From Byssochlamys sp. IMV 00236 (taxonomy: Eukaryota > Ascomycota > Eurotiomycetes > Eurotiales > Thermoascaceae): a stretch of DNA of 20,525 nt. The translations under genes were made by a program, and so were the position numbers. Shown in pieces: positions 10,014-19,040 of the stretch; position 1 is the first letter of the stretch, and every line of letters starts with the position of its first letter. Where the stretch lies: the NCBI GenBank assembly GCA_001931875.2, contig MSJH02000333.1, positions 1 through 20,525 on the forward strand, read 5' to 3'. Below the pieces are notes generated by a model. It did not search any database, had not been told where the DNA came from, and saw nothing but the letters and a program-made list of their open reading frames with translations.

Positions 10014-10566
10014 TCATGAAAAGAGCGCTTTAGGCACATGACAGCGAATAACAGGACCTACCAAGGACAACCACGATTGGACGTAATCCTTGATCTCTGG
10101 TGAGATAATTGTCATCAATTTGGCTGTTTCGCAGGGATGAATGTACCAAAAGGGGGTATTGATTAGCGGATGATCTGCTTGAGAGATACAGGGAACATAG
10201 GCGTGTTGTTTTAACTGTTGATGATAATCAAAGGGTACGATATGCTCGTATATGTCATCTAAAGAGAGAGGAGAACCATCTGATGGGAGGAATGAACGCA
10301 TTAATGATAATTCATGCATATTCTCTGATAGTACCATGATAATAGGAAGGTTTAAAATAAAGAACGGGTACTTGATAACTCGTTGAATATAAGATATGGT
10401 ATTCTATGTGTATATAAAGGTCGTTCTTTGCTTGCAGGAAGCAGGTTTTCTTTAAATAAACATGATTCATAACATGTATCAAATTCCATTCATTGTTATT
10501 AATATTGTTATTATTATCGTAAAAATTTAATAAACTGGTTCTAAATCCATCTTGGGTCAGTGACAT
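10014..10566 (-). CDS. atg10: ATG10, E2-like conjugating enzyme of autophagy
   Basis: Two exons, 10566-10335 and 10279-10014, joined by a 55-nt intron in phase 1; 165 aa. After joining, the sequence YHILYSTSYQVPVLYF, HDGSPLSLDDIYEHI, HPLINTPFWYIHPCET and YVQSWLSLVGPVI follows human ATG10 closely. The catalytic cysteine is Cys127 in HPCET. Known role: it accepts Atg12 from the E1 enzyme Atg7 and conjugates it to Atg5, giving the Atg12-Atg5 complex that drives Atg8 lipidation. The N-terminal part holds an Asn-rich run (NNNNINNN), probably a loop specific to this lineage. The start lies only 64 nt after the stop of the upstream gene, and that short gap is one pyrimidine tract on the sense strand. 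Confidence 0.92.
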
Positions 10567-10568
10567 GT

Positions 10569-10622
10569 ATTTACAAGAAGAAAGAGGAAGAAGAAAGAAA
10601 GGAAGAAAGAAAGAGAGAGGGA
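10569..10622. repeat. Low-complexity purine tract (pyrimidine-rich on the minus strand)
   Basis: GAAGAAAGAGGAAG-type sequence fills almost the whole gap between the upstream gene's stop and the ATG10 start. On the minus strand it is a CT-rich leader like those before other genes here, so it probably holds the ATG10 transcription start region. Confidence 0.6.
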
Positions 10623-10630
10623 GATGCAGT

Positions 10631-11309
10631 CTACGGAGTTACAATTGCTTGATTCAAAGCCAATTCGATATCCATCAGCCATGAACTTAACCAAGCCCTC
10701 AGAGCCAATGCTTCATTCGCTTCGTGATGTTGCTTTAATCTGAATGGCCTACTACTTAGAGTGTAGATAATTCTGTCCAAAATACTTAAATCAGTGGCAT
10801 ATAGTTGGTGAATAATATCATATGCTAAATCATCTGTATTGATCCGTTCTATTAAGGCAGCATTGATGTCTTGTTTTGTTTGTAGTAAAGGGTAGATGGC
10901 AGCAATTAAATCAACCTTCATCTTGATTAATTCGTTCTCAATAATTTGAATAAATTCAAATAGTGATGTTTGACAGTACTCTACTCTAAAGTGTTAGAAG
11001 CATGTTACAACAAAACATCGACCGATGAGAGTGTGTGTTACCTTTGCCAAGCGATTGTAATTCATGTATTGTCAAAAATGTCTCTGGTACATTTTCTAGC
11101 AGGTCATTTAGAGTCTTATCAATCACCTTGCTTACAATCTGGGCATAATGTTCCTCTAATTGGTCAATGGCAGGATAAGTTTGGTCATTTGTTGATATGT
11201 GTTGTTGTATGTTTGATTGGAACGATGTTTGTTGTATGGGGATAGCATAAATAGTCGAGATAAAGGATATTAAGCAAGTGAGGTATACCAATGCACAATT
11301 TGGTTTCAT
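10631..11309 (-). CDS. Hypothetical secreted protein
   Basis: Two exons, 11309-11042 and 10980-10631, with a 61-nt intron ending in GTAG; the frame is kept and the product is 205 aa. The N terminus (MKPNCALVYLTCLISFISTI, then YA and IPIQQ) is a good secretion signal with likely cleavage after Ala22. The rest looks alpha-helical: EEHYAQIVSKVIDKTLNDLL, YCQTSLFEFIQIIENELIKM, LIAAIYPLLQT and RAWLSSWLMDIELALN. There are few cysteines and no motif that I recognise. It is probably a cell-wall or extracellular protein, but no function can be assigned. The start was chosen for the signal peptide and the pyrimidine-rich sequence before it. Confidence 0.75.
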
Positions 11310-12414
11310 GATATGGGAAAGGGAAAGAAGAACAAGGGAAAGAAGGCAAGTTATTTGGCTTAAAAAAGTCTTTATTATGTAGCTGAATTTCAAAACCGAA
11401 AACGAAACACCATTGCCCTGTTTATATTCTACATTGCAGAAACATATGCAGCCTTCAGCAGATGGTATGTTGTTTATGATCACCATAGCTTGAATAACGA
11501 ACCTACTCTTTTGAATTTACTTCAATTTTATGATAGCTCAACATAATTAATTGTTCAAAAAAGGAAAAAAAGAAGAGAGGTTTTCTCTGCTACATAGAAT
11601 ACGGAGATTGTTCCTTTACGTTCATTAAAGAGTGTAACATAGCATTCTTTTATAAATAAACAATTGGATTTATATATTAATCCCTTTTTGAACAACAAAG
11701 TATAGCATACTTTTATTGTATAAATCATTACGACACTCGTCATCTCTTTCATCATACGACTAGAGCAAACCGAGGCATCCTTCGATAGCTGGCGGACTGA
11801 TTTGACTGTAGCACAAATGAGTTCTTACCTGGTAGGGTTAAAAGGGGCGTGTTCATTAAACTTTAATAACATTCCATTGCTATTATTTATTTTTCACCAA
11901 GAACTAACAAGCATGCTTGATTATAGCTATTGTTCCCGGGAAGAAAATAGTTTGATTTGTATAATTCATAAGCCGCATAGTCAACGTTGTTGAGTAACAT
12001 TACACAAACTGATACTATGGAGTTAAACTACAGTCTCCCTAACACTGATACGAGTTTAAGGAGACATATGGAAAAGAAATAAACAGAGCCGTTTACTACA
12101 TGCGATATTCAAAACCAGCTGTAGAAAATTTAAACACACGACCATTTTAACAAACAAACCCTCTTCTCTTTTGTTTATAATCAATCCAGGGTCCCCTTTC
12201 CAAAATCTATTTTTGATCTCTTTACTTTTTCTGTACAAATCATGGCTAATTTTAGTGAAATAGAATTTCTTTTTTTATACATATTCACATTAAACATGTA
12301 TTTTCCTTGAGTTTGTTTCGTAAATCTAATTACACACATTTATCTGCATGTGAGGTGTAGATCAAAGGTAAACAGATTCATTATATATATATATATATAT
12401 ATATTTAGTCATAT
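11310..12414. other. 1.1-kb AT-rich spacer
   Basis: No gene is supported on either strand: open frames are short, lack leaders and show no family motif. It includes the 5' region of the secreted-protein gene and the 3' end of the RMD1 gene. No tRNA, known structured RNA or transposon ends were recognised. Confidence 0.55.
12382..12404. repeat. (TA)n microsatellite
   Basis: An uninterrupted TA dinucleotide run lies just beyond the stop codon of the RMD1 gene, in its likely 3' UTR. Confidence 0.9.
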
Positions 12415-13773
12415 TTATTTTTGTGATAAGCTGAACGCATCCAAACATGTTGTAATGACAGCTACAACTATTTCAATGCCAATCAACCAAATCACAATCC
12501 ATTCTAGCTGCTCTCCATGTGAGCTATTGAGATGATCTTTTAGCATTCCCAATAGATCGCTAATCACATCCACACGTTGATTTAAAAGTTCTACTCTTTG
12601 TGATATTTCTAAATAACTTCGCATGGCAGTGTAGAGGGGTTCTAAGGTAGGCTCTGACCAGAATATTTCAGGGGTATCCAAAATGTTGGATACTAAATTT
12701 ACATTGATTCTCATTATAAATAGTTGTCCAATCTTTTTTGTAATGGCTGCTCTATACATTGCTGTCAGTGGGTATATTTATTATTGTCCATTGCTATATT
12801 TACCTTGACATGTCTATATTACCACTTTCGGCCATTATTTGAGGTATATATTTTGTTTCATTTATTGTATCATCAATTAATCTTTCAAATAAAGTCATTT
12901 TGACACTTTGAGCAATTGCATGAGATATAGCTAATTTTACAAGGTAGTTGGATGGTTGACGCAGGGTGATGATATCATTATAAATACGTGGTTGAGAATT
13001 GTTGTCGTAATAAAAATAAAGCTCTTCAGTTTCGACATCATCAGGGTCTAAACATATATACTTTAACACCCTCTTCCTATCCGTTTTGCCTTTTTTTCTT
13101 ACCTAATTTCTCTTCTTCAAAAGGCTCCAATAATTTGAGTATCCTTTGTTCTTCTTTTAGCTCCATCCCCCAAAAGACAATGACACCATAGTCAAACAAA
13201 AACATTTCTGGTATTAATATTGTCGTATCTTGTTCTACTGTCTCTGTTGCTTGTGGCGGTTTTGGAGGATAAGTAAGGGCAAACTGTGTATAGAGGCTAC
13301 TCTTATTTTAGTACAACATAAAAAAGAAAGAAAGCGTATACACAAACCATTCATCAAATCGTTTAGGCGTGGTTCCGTTTGTTTTTCTTTTGGATTGAAG
13401 GTATTCAGACAATCTATTCATTTGATAGGCTCTTTTTTTTGGGTTAGACAACACTGGCAGCAAAATAAAAACTTCCTTACGAGGCAGTGCAGTAGGCTGT
13501 CATTCTTAACAACTGGCCTTTATCCATGATATTTACCATATTCGTCCCTTCTTTTGTTAGCTGCGTATACACGTTTCCTTCTTTAATATGAGCCCATTGC
13601 TGTTCATTATCTTCCGGGAATAGCTTTAGTTTTTGCGAAACTTTGGTCGTACGCATGGGCAACGTCGGCTTATTCTGTCTCTTTGTCTTGTCTGAAAAGG
13701 TGCTGTAATGAGTTGCACTAGAAGGGCCTCTTTTCAAAAGCGGTACTTTGGAATTCTGTAAGGGCTGAGACAT
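12415..13773 (-). CDS. RMD1/RMND1 family (DUF155) membrane protein
   Basis: Five exons: 13773-13481, 13431-13348, 13296-13103, 13047-12804 and 12751-12415. Introns are 49-55 nt and the product is 383 aa. The DUF155 domain starts at RMTAYCTASAYQMNRL and continues through DECLYTQF, FLFDYGVIVFWGM, EEQRILKLLEPFEEEKL, DVETEELYFYY, LVKLAISHAIAQSVKMTLFE, FWSEPTLEPLY and RVELLNQRVDVISDLL. A C-terminal membrane helix follows (LEWIVIWLIGIEIVVAVITT). Known relatives are yeast Rmd1 and Rmd8, fission yeast Sif2/Sif3 and human RMND1, which acts in mitochondrial translation; the molecular activity is not settled. The ATG at 13773 is preferred over an in-frame upstream Met because the sequence between reads like a pyrimidine leader. 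Confidence 0.92.
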
Positions 13774-13998
13774 TTTTAAGGAAAGAAAAAGATAAAGAAG
13801 AACGGAAGAAGCCGAGTTTCTTGTTCTATAACGCACATAGAACGTATATCATGACATAATTATTAGGTATCCGACTCACCCAGATGCATTGAAGCTTTTT
13901 TTTTTTTTCTCTCTAAACACGGATACATACACACACAATATATACACAGGCAATCTAGTTGTATCAATATAATTGAAAAAAATAGTGTTTTATTTACA

Positions 13999-14253
13999 CT
14001 ATGATCGTCTAGCTGCTTCTCTTTCTTGTATTTGTCTTTGTCTTGCTCGTAAGACGAGATCCTTTAATGTCTTTCCATTTTGTGTGCGTGGATCAGATCG
14101 CTCATTTAGAAAGTATGCTAATGTGCCAACAGTAACAGAGAATGCAATATCACCGTATCTTCAAGCAATAATAAATATTTAACAGTTACATACTCCCTTG
14201 TTTATAAATGCTTACTTCGAAATGAGATACTCGTAACGTACAGGTGCTGACAT
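13999..14253 (-). CDS. NCE101-like small single-span membrane protein
   Basis: Two exons, 14253-14216 and 14158-13999, with a 57-nt intron; 65 aa. The pattern YLISKYGDIAFSVTVGTLAY, then FLNER, then GKTLKDL follows the fungal NCE101 family (yeast Nce101, about 53 aa), which keeps a K-x-x-D before the membrane span, VG within it and a basic tail with G-x-x-L. One transmembrane helix is expected at about residues 15-32, and the C-terminal tail is strongly basic. Nce101 was named from a genetic link to leaderless protein export; its molecular role is unclear. It is the last gene of the minus-strand run and is divergent from the first proline-rich microgene. Confidence 0.7.
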
Positions 14254-14485
14254 TTTTGACTAAAAAAAAAGACAAGTGAACGGAGCAGACGGATGGACAG
14301 AGTTCAATTCCCGTGACTTGTCTCCCTAGTAACCACACTATCCACCGTTGTGGTTGTCTAATTCATTGTCAAAATAGCTTTACACATTAATTGAAAACTA
14401 AGGGGAAGAGACCATATATTCAAAATAGCTTCTGAAATTTGTTCCATTGATAAATATGTATAACTGACAAGCATGAACAAAATTA

Positions 14486-14544
14486 GAAATGTTGCTAGAG
14501 CTTTTCCAGAATGACAACAAAAGGCATCAATATTTGATATAAAT
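14486..14544 (+). promoter_or_regulatory. Promoter of microgene copy A
   Basis: Three elements occur in order: GAAATGTTGCTAG (14486-14498), GACAACAAAAGG (14513-14524) and TATAAAT (14538-14544). The same set precedes copies B and C with similar spacing. The first element begins 111 nt before the ATG. Confidence 0.65.
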
Positions 14545-14596
14545 ATGCTTCAACTTTTTTTGAATGTTTCTTTATTTTTTATTTTTCAAAATAAAC

Positions 14597-14677
14597 ATGA
14601 TCAACAGTCCTGTGCCTGCGCCTTATCCTGTTCTTCCAAGACCTATTCCTCCTCCTCAGCCAAAGCCTAACCGATAA
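14597..14677 (+). CDS. Proline-rich micropeptide, copy A (26 aa)
   Basis: First of three tandem copies. The peptide begins MINSPVPAPYPVLP and ends PQPKPNR, with about half of its residues proline, no acidic residue and no cysteine. It has no signal peptide. Evidence that it is a gene comes from comparing the copies: shared promoter elements, the identical ATG-ATC-AAC start, a TAA stop in each, and TGGTTCAAGCCT beginning exactly 3 nt after the stop (14681-14692). AATAATAAACA near 14758 is a likely polyadenylation region. An AAACC/GGTTT hairpin (about 14702-14715) followed by a T-run lies in the 3' part. No family is known to me; a structured RNA rather than a peptide product is the main alternative. 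Confidence 0.55.
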   Translation: MINSPVPAPYPVLPRPIPPPQPKPNR

Positions 14678-14770
14678 TGCTGGTTCAAGCCTAGAGGATG
14701 CAAACCTCGTGGTTTCTTTTTTTTTTTAAGAACTTTGTTTGTTCTTTGTAAAAGCCAATAATAAACACGC

Positions 14771-15217
14771 TTTGATAAACAATTACCCTGATATTTGACC
14801 ATAATGTGTTTCATGGTGTATTTTCCGCGTTCTAGCCGCCATTTTTATTTTAAGTTGTAACAACTTTTACATGAGGAACAATATCCTACTTGATTGTTCA
14901 CCTTTATATTGGTGTGAGTTGCTATCGTTGAGTGACCTTTGAACAAAAGCATTTTCTTATTGAATGCTATGCTTCCATACAAAAAGACGTGAGAGTATAC
15001 ATAATATCCAACAACTCATATACTACCCTCAATGTAGCCATAGGGTCTTTTTTTGCTCCTCAAAATACAATTGATACTTTTCTCTTTCCTCTGGTATGTT
15101 GTCAATATACCTTTAGGTGAAAACTAAAGAGGTTTTTGATGAACTCTCATATTTGTCATCTCACAATGAACCATTTAATAATACATACGTCGGTTTGAAG
15201 GAGCGCGAACAGAAATA
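14771..15217. other. Spacer between microgene copies A and B
   Basis: About 450 nt of AT-rich sequence with no gene. TGAAAACTAAAGAGG near 15118 resembles TGAAAACTAAGGGG near 14391; each lies about 95-100 nt before the first promoter element of its copy, so the duplicated unit probably extends upstream of the promoter. Confidence 0.4.
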
Positions 15218-15282
15218 GAAATGTTGTTAGTCAAAGAGTTTCCTTCTAAAGCGATAACAAAGATGCCCTGTTTTATATAAAT
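15218..15282 (+). promoter_or_regulatory. Promoter of microgene copy B
   Basis: GAAATGTTGTTAG (15218-15230), GATAACAAAGAT (15253-15264) and TATATAAAT (15274-15282) match the elements of copies A and C. The first element begins 110 nt before the ATG. Confidence 0.65.
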
Positions 15283-15327
15283 TGGCCCAACTATTTCCGA
15301 GTAATCTTTTTCTTCAACGAAAACAAA

Positions 15328-15393
15328 ATGATCAACGAACCTATGCGTCCAGTTCGCCCTATCTTTCCTACAAAACCACGACCTCCCCGATAA
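15328..15393 (+). CDS. Proline/arginine-rich micropeptide, copy B (21 aa)
   Basis: Second tandem copy. The peptide begins MINEPMRPVRPIF and ends PRPPR. It carries four Arg, one Lys and one Glu, so it is clearly basic, and has no cysteine. The start codon context (AAAACAAAATG) and the Met-Ile-Asn start match copy C most closely. TAGCTCAAGTCT lies exactly 3 nt after the TAA stop. A GATAATAAACAT near 15462 marks the likely 3' end. No similarity to a known fungal family is recognised. Alternating Arg-Pro with PRP is also seen in proline-rich antimicrobial peptides of insects and mammals, but without a secretion signal here. Confidence 0.55.
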   Translation: MINEPMRPVRPIFPTKPRPPR

Positions 15394-15475
15394 TCCTAGC
15401 TCAAGTCTCAAAACGTAAATCTTGGACTTTCTTTCTGGAATGGCTATTGATTGTTGAAAATGATAATAAACATAT

Positions 15476-16073
15476 GAATCTTCTTTCATCTAGCTATTAA
15501 TCCTTACTTTTTTGTCATTACGCGTTTTTTATGTTATAGTATGAGTATGTGGGTGTCAATTTCCATATTTACTTTAGCCTGATCATTTATACGAACGTCA
15601 AGTATGAAAGATTATAGTCCAGGTACTCCTTCAGGCTCAATTAACATTTTACTTGACTGATATATAGCAACATAGAAATATCATATTATTATGCCTACGT
15701 TCAAGAGAACATTGCTTGGAAAGATTGTCTCTTGTTGCTAGCTACAATAGGCATATACAAGCATTCACTAAAAAACACCATGTTGACTATTTCAGTATGG
15801 TTGATTGTCATGATTGGATCGTTCATTTAATAATCTTTAGGCGCTTTTATCATTCAAGGACTAGATCTTATTTCATTGTCTATCTCTCCCTTATCATGTC
15901 TTTAATTATGTCGTCATTCAGTCTGTCGACAACTTGATCTTTTGTCAATTGCAGCCCAAGTGATAAACCATGCTCAAGAGAACTTATCATCTTTTATGTA
16001 CATACATATTTTCCATTCTATAGCAAGATATATGGTAATATAGGCGTGGATAGTTCATCTCTAAACAAAAATG
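15476..16073. other. Spacer between microgene copies B and C
   Basis: About 600 nt without a supported gene. GGCTCAATTAACATTTTACT near 15633 resembles TGCTCAATGAATATTTTACT near 16338 downstream of copy C, which suggests that flanking sequence was duplicated with the microgenes. A short frame at 15603 (MKDYSPGTPSGSIN) lacks the family promoter. Confidence 0.4.
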
Positions 16074-16133
16074 GAAATGTTGCTAGTTAAGAGCCTCTTT
16101 CAAACTGACAACAAAGAATATCTTTATATAAAT
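16074..16133 (+). promoter_or_regulatory. Promoter of microgene copy C
   Basis: GAAATGTTGCTAG (16074-16086, identical to copy A), GACAACAAAGAA (16107-16118) and TATATAAAT (16125-16133, identical to copy B). The first element begins 102 nt before the ATG. Confidence 0.65.
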
Positions 16134-16175
16134 ACACTCTGTCACTTTTGAATATTCCTATATCCCCAAACAAAA

Positions 16176-16250
16176 ATGATCAACAATCCACCTTATTCTA
16201 TCATTCCAGGCCCTGCACCTCCTCGTTCTCCACCAAGGCCTGCTCGTTAA
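16176..16250 (+). CDS. Proline-rich micropeptide, copy C (24 aa)
   Basis: Third tandem copy. The peptide begins MINNPPYSIIPGPAPP and ends PPRPAR. It is basic, free of acidic residues and cysteine, and has no signal peptide. TGGCTCAAGCCT lies exactly 3 nt after the TAA stop, and AATAATAAACAC (about 16303-16314) repeats the 3' end of copy A. The three peptides share the first three residues, a Pro-rich body and a terminal Arg, while the middle has diverged and differs in length by whole codons (26, 21 and 24 aa). That pattern is expected of a translated frame rather than of free drift, though three copies cannot prove it. Confidence 0.55.
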   Translation: MINNPPYSIIPGPAPPRSPPRPAR

Positions 16251-16839
16251 AATTGGCTCAAGCCTCTAAATGCAAGCCGTTAGTTTCTGTTTTTATTGAA
16301 ACAATAATAAACACAGCATATTTCTTAATCTGAATTATGCTCAATGAATATTTTACTTGATGAGGTACTTTTTTAAACGATCCGCACTTAGTCATCTATA
16401 TGGAGTTTCCTATATAATGCATCGTTCTTATAGTTCAAACATGCATACACGCATGTATATACATACTGCACAAAATTAAATAACAAATAGACAACCTATT
16501 CTAAATTGACATAAGGATTTAGAGAAGCTCTTTGTTCAAGTTCTCAATGGACAATAATGTACCCCTTGTTGCTATTATTAAAGGATGAGGGTAATTTTTT
16601 CTCACACATATGTAGCTATAGCAATGATTGTCCCACATTCCAACTTTCATATGCAACTCAGAGATGTCATTTGCCTCGGAGAAAAACTGATTCTCTTGAG
16701 TGAAGCGGGTAACACTGCTGCAACCCAATCCGATTAGAGATCGATGACGAGCGTTGTGCTCTCGCAGTGTACACTACCGTACGAGGGTACGAATGCAACC
16801 ATTCGAAATTCCATTTGTTACAGAATACATGTTTAACAC

Positions 16840-16873
16840 GCTTTTTTTTTTTTTTAAAAAAAAAAAAAAAAGC
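16840..16873. repeat. T14-A16 palindrome
   Basis: GC, fourteen T, sixteen A, GC: an almost perfect inverted repeat able to form a hairpin or cruciform. It could be a slippage-prone site or the junction of two processed poly(A)-type tails. Confidence 0.85.
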
Positions 16874-17837
16874 TATGCCTTATCAAGTACATTCAACCCA
16901 GTGTGTGACGTTAAACCAAAACATGAGGACAGTTTACAAAAAGAAGTTACTGTATTAGATAAGCTAATTTGTTTATCCAAAGATATCTTCTATAATCACC
17001 TTTACAGAAATAAAAACGTATGATATCCAACCATTGCCATACTACGGGATTTAGCTATGCTGTTGCTATTTTGAAAACAAGCCTTGTGTTTGTAATAGGC
17101 TGGTTCAAATGATACATTGCTTTACATCTATCCGCGTGATGTTTACATTCTATCGTTGATTGTTTCTTTGCGAGCTCTCTATGGCAAAGGCCGAGATCAA
17201 GGCGAATCCATCACTTAGATGATTTGCAATATTCTGAGGCTGTGCCGGCCTCCCAACTAAACCACTGTCTATATTAAATGAAGCATTAACTGTTATAACT
17301 CCTTCAGAATCTCATTTTTTTTGGCCGTGTAACTGTACGCGCGAGAGATAGACTGTATTTCTCACTTATGCAAGAACGAATTTCTTCAGAGACGGGTTCT
17401 TAAATTCAGAAAAGAACACTTTTCAGTGCAACATTGGCGATTGCTGTTGGCTGTCTATGATGTTAACGATAGATCATGTATATTCTTCCCTGAGATTGCT
17501 TTTATTGATCATTTTTAAAACAGATTTTCGCCAAGAAACATTTATACTTTCATTCCAACCTATAATCAGTACTGCGAGCTGATGCTTTCAAACTTTCCTC
17601 TTGAACTGAAGTGATGAAAACAACACCAATCTACTCCAAACGTAGCTGTTACACATTCTACTGGAAAGAGTATCTTTATGTCCTCTAGGCTAATGAAATG
17701 GTTATATATATTTTTGAAGACAAAAGTAAGACTTGGGCAGTCTATGTTTACAAACCAATTTAATTTGAACTAATTAAAAGCTAATAACAATAACATATTT
17801 CTCTTTCCTATCAATGTGTCTCTCATGAGCTGCAAAA

Positions 17838-17948
17838 ATGTCTCAATTATCTGAAAAATCGCCTCATAAAATTCTCGACCAGTTTCTCAACGTACTTTGT
17901 GTAGTATTCTTTCTCTCTCTTGTTTGTTTTTCATTATTTTCTTTGTAG
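17838..17948 (+). CDS. Possible 36-aa membrane microprotein
   Basis: The frame starts MSQLSEKSPHKILDQFLN and continues into a hydrophobic stretch (VLCVVFFLSLVCFSLFSL) that would be one membrane span. The hydrophobic part is also pyrimidine-rich and bounded by GT and TAG, so it could instead be an intron from 17892 to 17948. No family is recognised. Support is weak. Confidence 0.2.
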   Translation: MSQLSEKSPHKILDQFLNVLCVVFFLSLVCFSLFSL

Positions 17949-18694
17949 AGCGGGGAGATCTGATTTTTTCTAAAAAAGTATAGTTTTACCACTTTTAGCA
18001 AAAGATGGAACGTGAGTACCATAGAGAAAATATACTTGAAAAGGCTTAATGTACACCATGCATATATCTTGATTCATACGGTCTGCGCCGTGTGTTGTAT
18101 CAGTCATTTTGTAGGCATATGATACCACTTGATGAAAGTAACACAACATATTTGATCACTGCAAGTTTAATAGATAAGCATTATTTATTAAAGTTGTACA
18201 GCATAAGGACCAAATGGGATCTCTTGTTCTAAGGATCCACAATTTACCAAATAAAGTAAAATACAATGAATTTCCTCCAAAAAAAAGCAATTCTTATGTG
18301 AATATTACAATTAAATGATGAACGATTATAAAGTGTATATTTCAGGTTTTCGGTAAAGACTTCTCCTTTTTTTTTTTTAATTGATGTAATGTAACAAGTA
18401 TATGGAAATAACTATTATTTTAATACCGAATGTAACACACAACGATCAGGAGCACCTGACATTATATCTACAAAAGGACGGTTGATCGGAAATTTAGTAA
18501 CAAAATGCTTCATTGCCATCATCGAGACTAAAACAAACATATGTAAGCCGTAACAGTAGCATATGGAGAAGTGAATGATGAATTCCCCGTAACAAGATCC
18601 CAATATTCAGGTCTTTAGTCAAACCATGTGACCTGAGCGATCCCTTTACTTTTCTTTTTATTTTATCTTTATCTTTGTCATTTTAAGCATTGAA

Positions 18695-18790
18695 ATGTTG
18701 GCGGAAGAGCAGTTTTATTACGTTATATCATCTTTTTTTTTATTTGTTCCTTTTCTTTCTTTCTGTCTGCATTACCGGAGAAGAGAGTGA
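18695..18790 (+). CDS. Possible 31-aa membrane microprotein, faintly OST4-like
   Basis: After a pyrimidine-rich leader (18645-18680) an ATG opens MLAEEQFYYVISSFFLFVPF and ends with LHYRRRE. The layout (Met, acidic pair, Gln, one membrane span, HY, short charged tail) recalls OST4, the roughly 36-residue subunit of oligosaccharyltransferase. The similarity covers a few positions in a low-complexity span and could be chance. Confidence 0.22.
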   Translation: MLAEEQFYYVISSFFLFVPFLSFCLHYRRRE

Positions 18791-19040
18791 ATATAAATTG
18801 TGGATTATTAGATGCATTTAGCGTAACTTGAAATGCGATTATTGTAGTACCACATCAGTCAATTTAATTCATTTCTTTTTTACCACGCAAATCATATTCC
18901 TGTTTCTATTTGGATAGAATGACTAAATACAGTTAAATCGATATAAACAAGGCAACCATAAATGTATTACATTGATAACATTGAGAAATGAAAGAAAGAG
19001 AAACAGGGAAAGATTGTTTGAGAGACAGAAAAAAAAAATG

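Larger units (their letters stand above)
16316..19040. other. 2.7-kb gene-poor region upstream of the second protease
   Basis: No gene with a leader, introns and a recognisable domain was found. Several minus-strand stretches read like old coding sequence: an open frame ending at 16519, one of about 53 codons at 17153-17311 (containing SGLVGRPAQPQNIANHLSDG), and one at about 17568-17758. They are interrupted by stops and match no family I know. Two very short plus-strand frames with membrane-type C termini are listed separately. The last few hundred bases must include the regulatory region of the protease, with a GATAA at 18974-18978 that could be a GATA-factor site. Confidence 0.45.

Noticed and set aside
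14681..14692. TGGTTCAAGCCT looks like a tRNA T-arm
   Set aside because: No flanking stem pairing, no D-arm or acceptor stem around it; the other two copies show it is part of the microgene 3' region.
15603..15659. Possible fourth microgene copy (MKDYSPGTPSGSIN)
   Set aside because: It lacks the three promoter elements, the ATG-ATC-AAC start and the post-stop motif; only the flanking CTCAATT stretch resembles sequence downstream of copy C.
17034..17124. tRNA-like segment with TTAGCTATGCTG and GGTTCAAAT
   Set aside because: The arms do not pair and no acceptor stem can be drawn.
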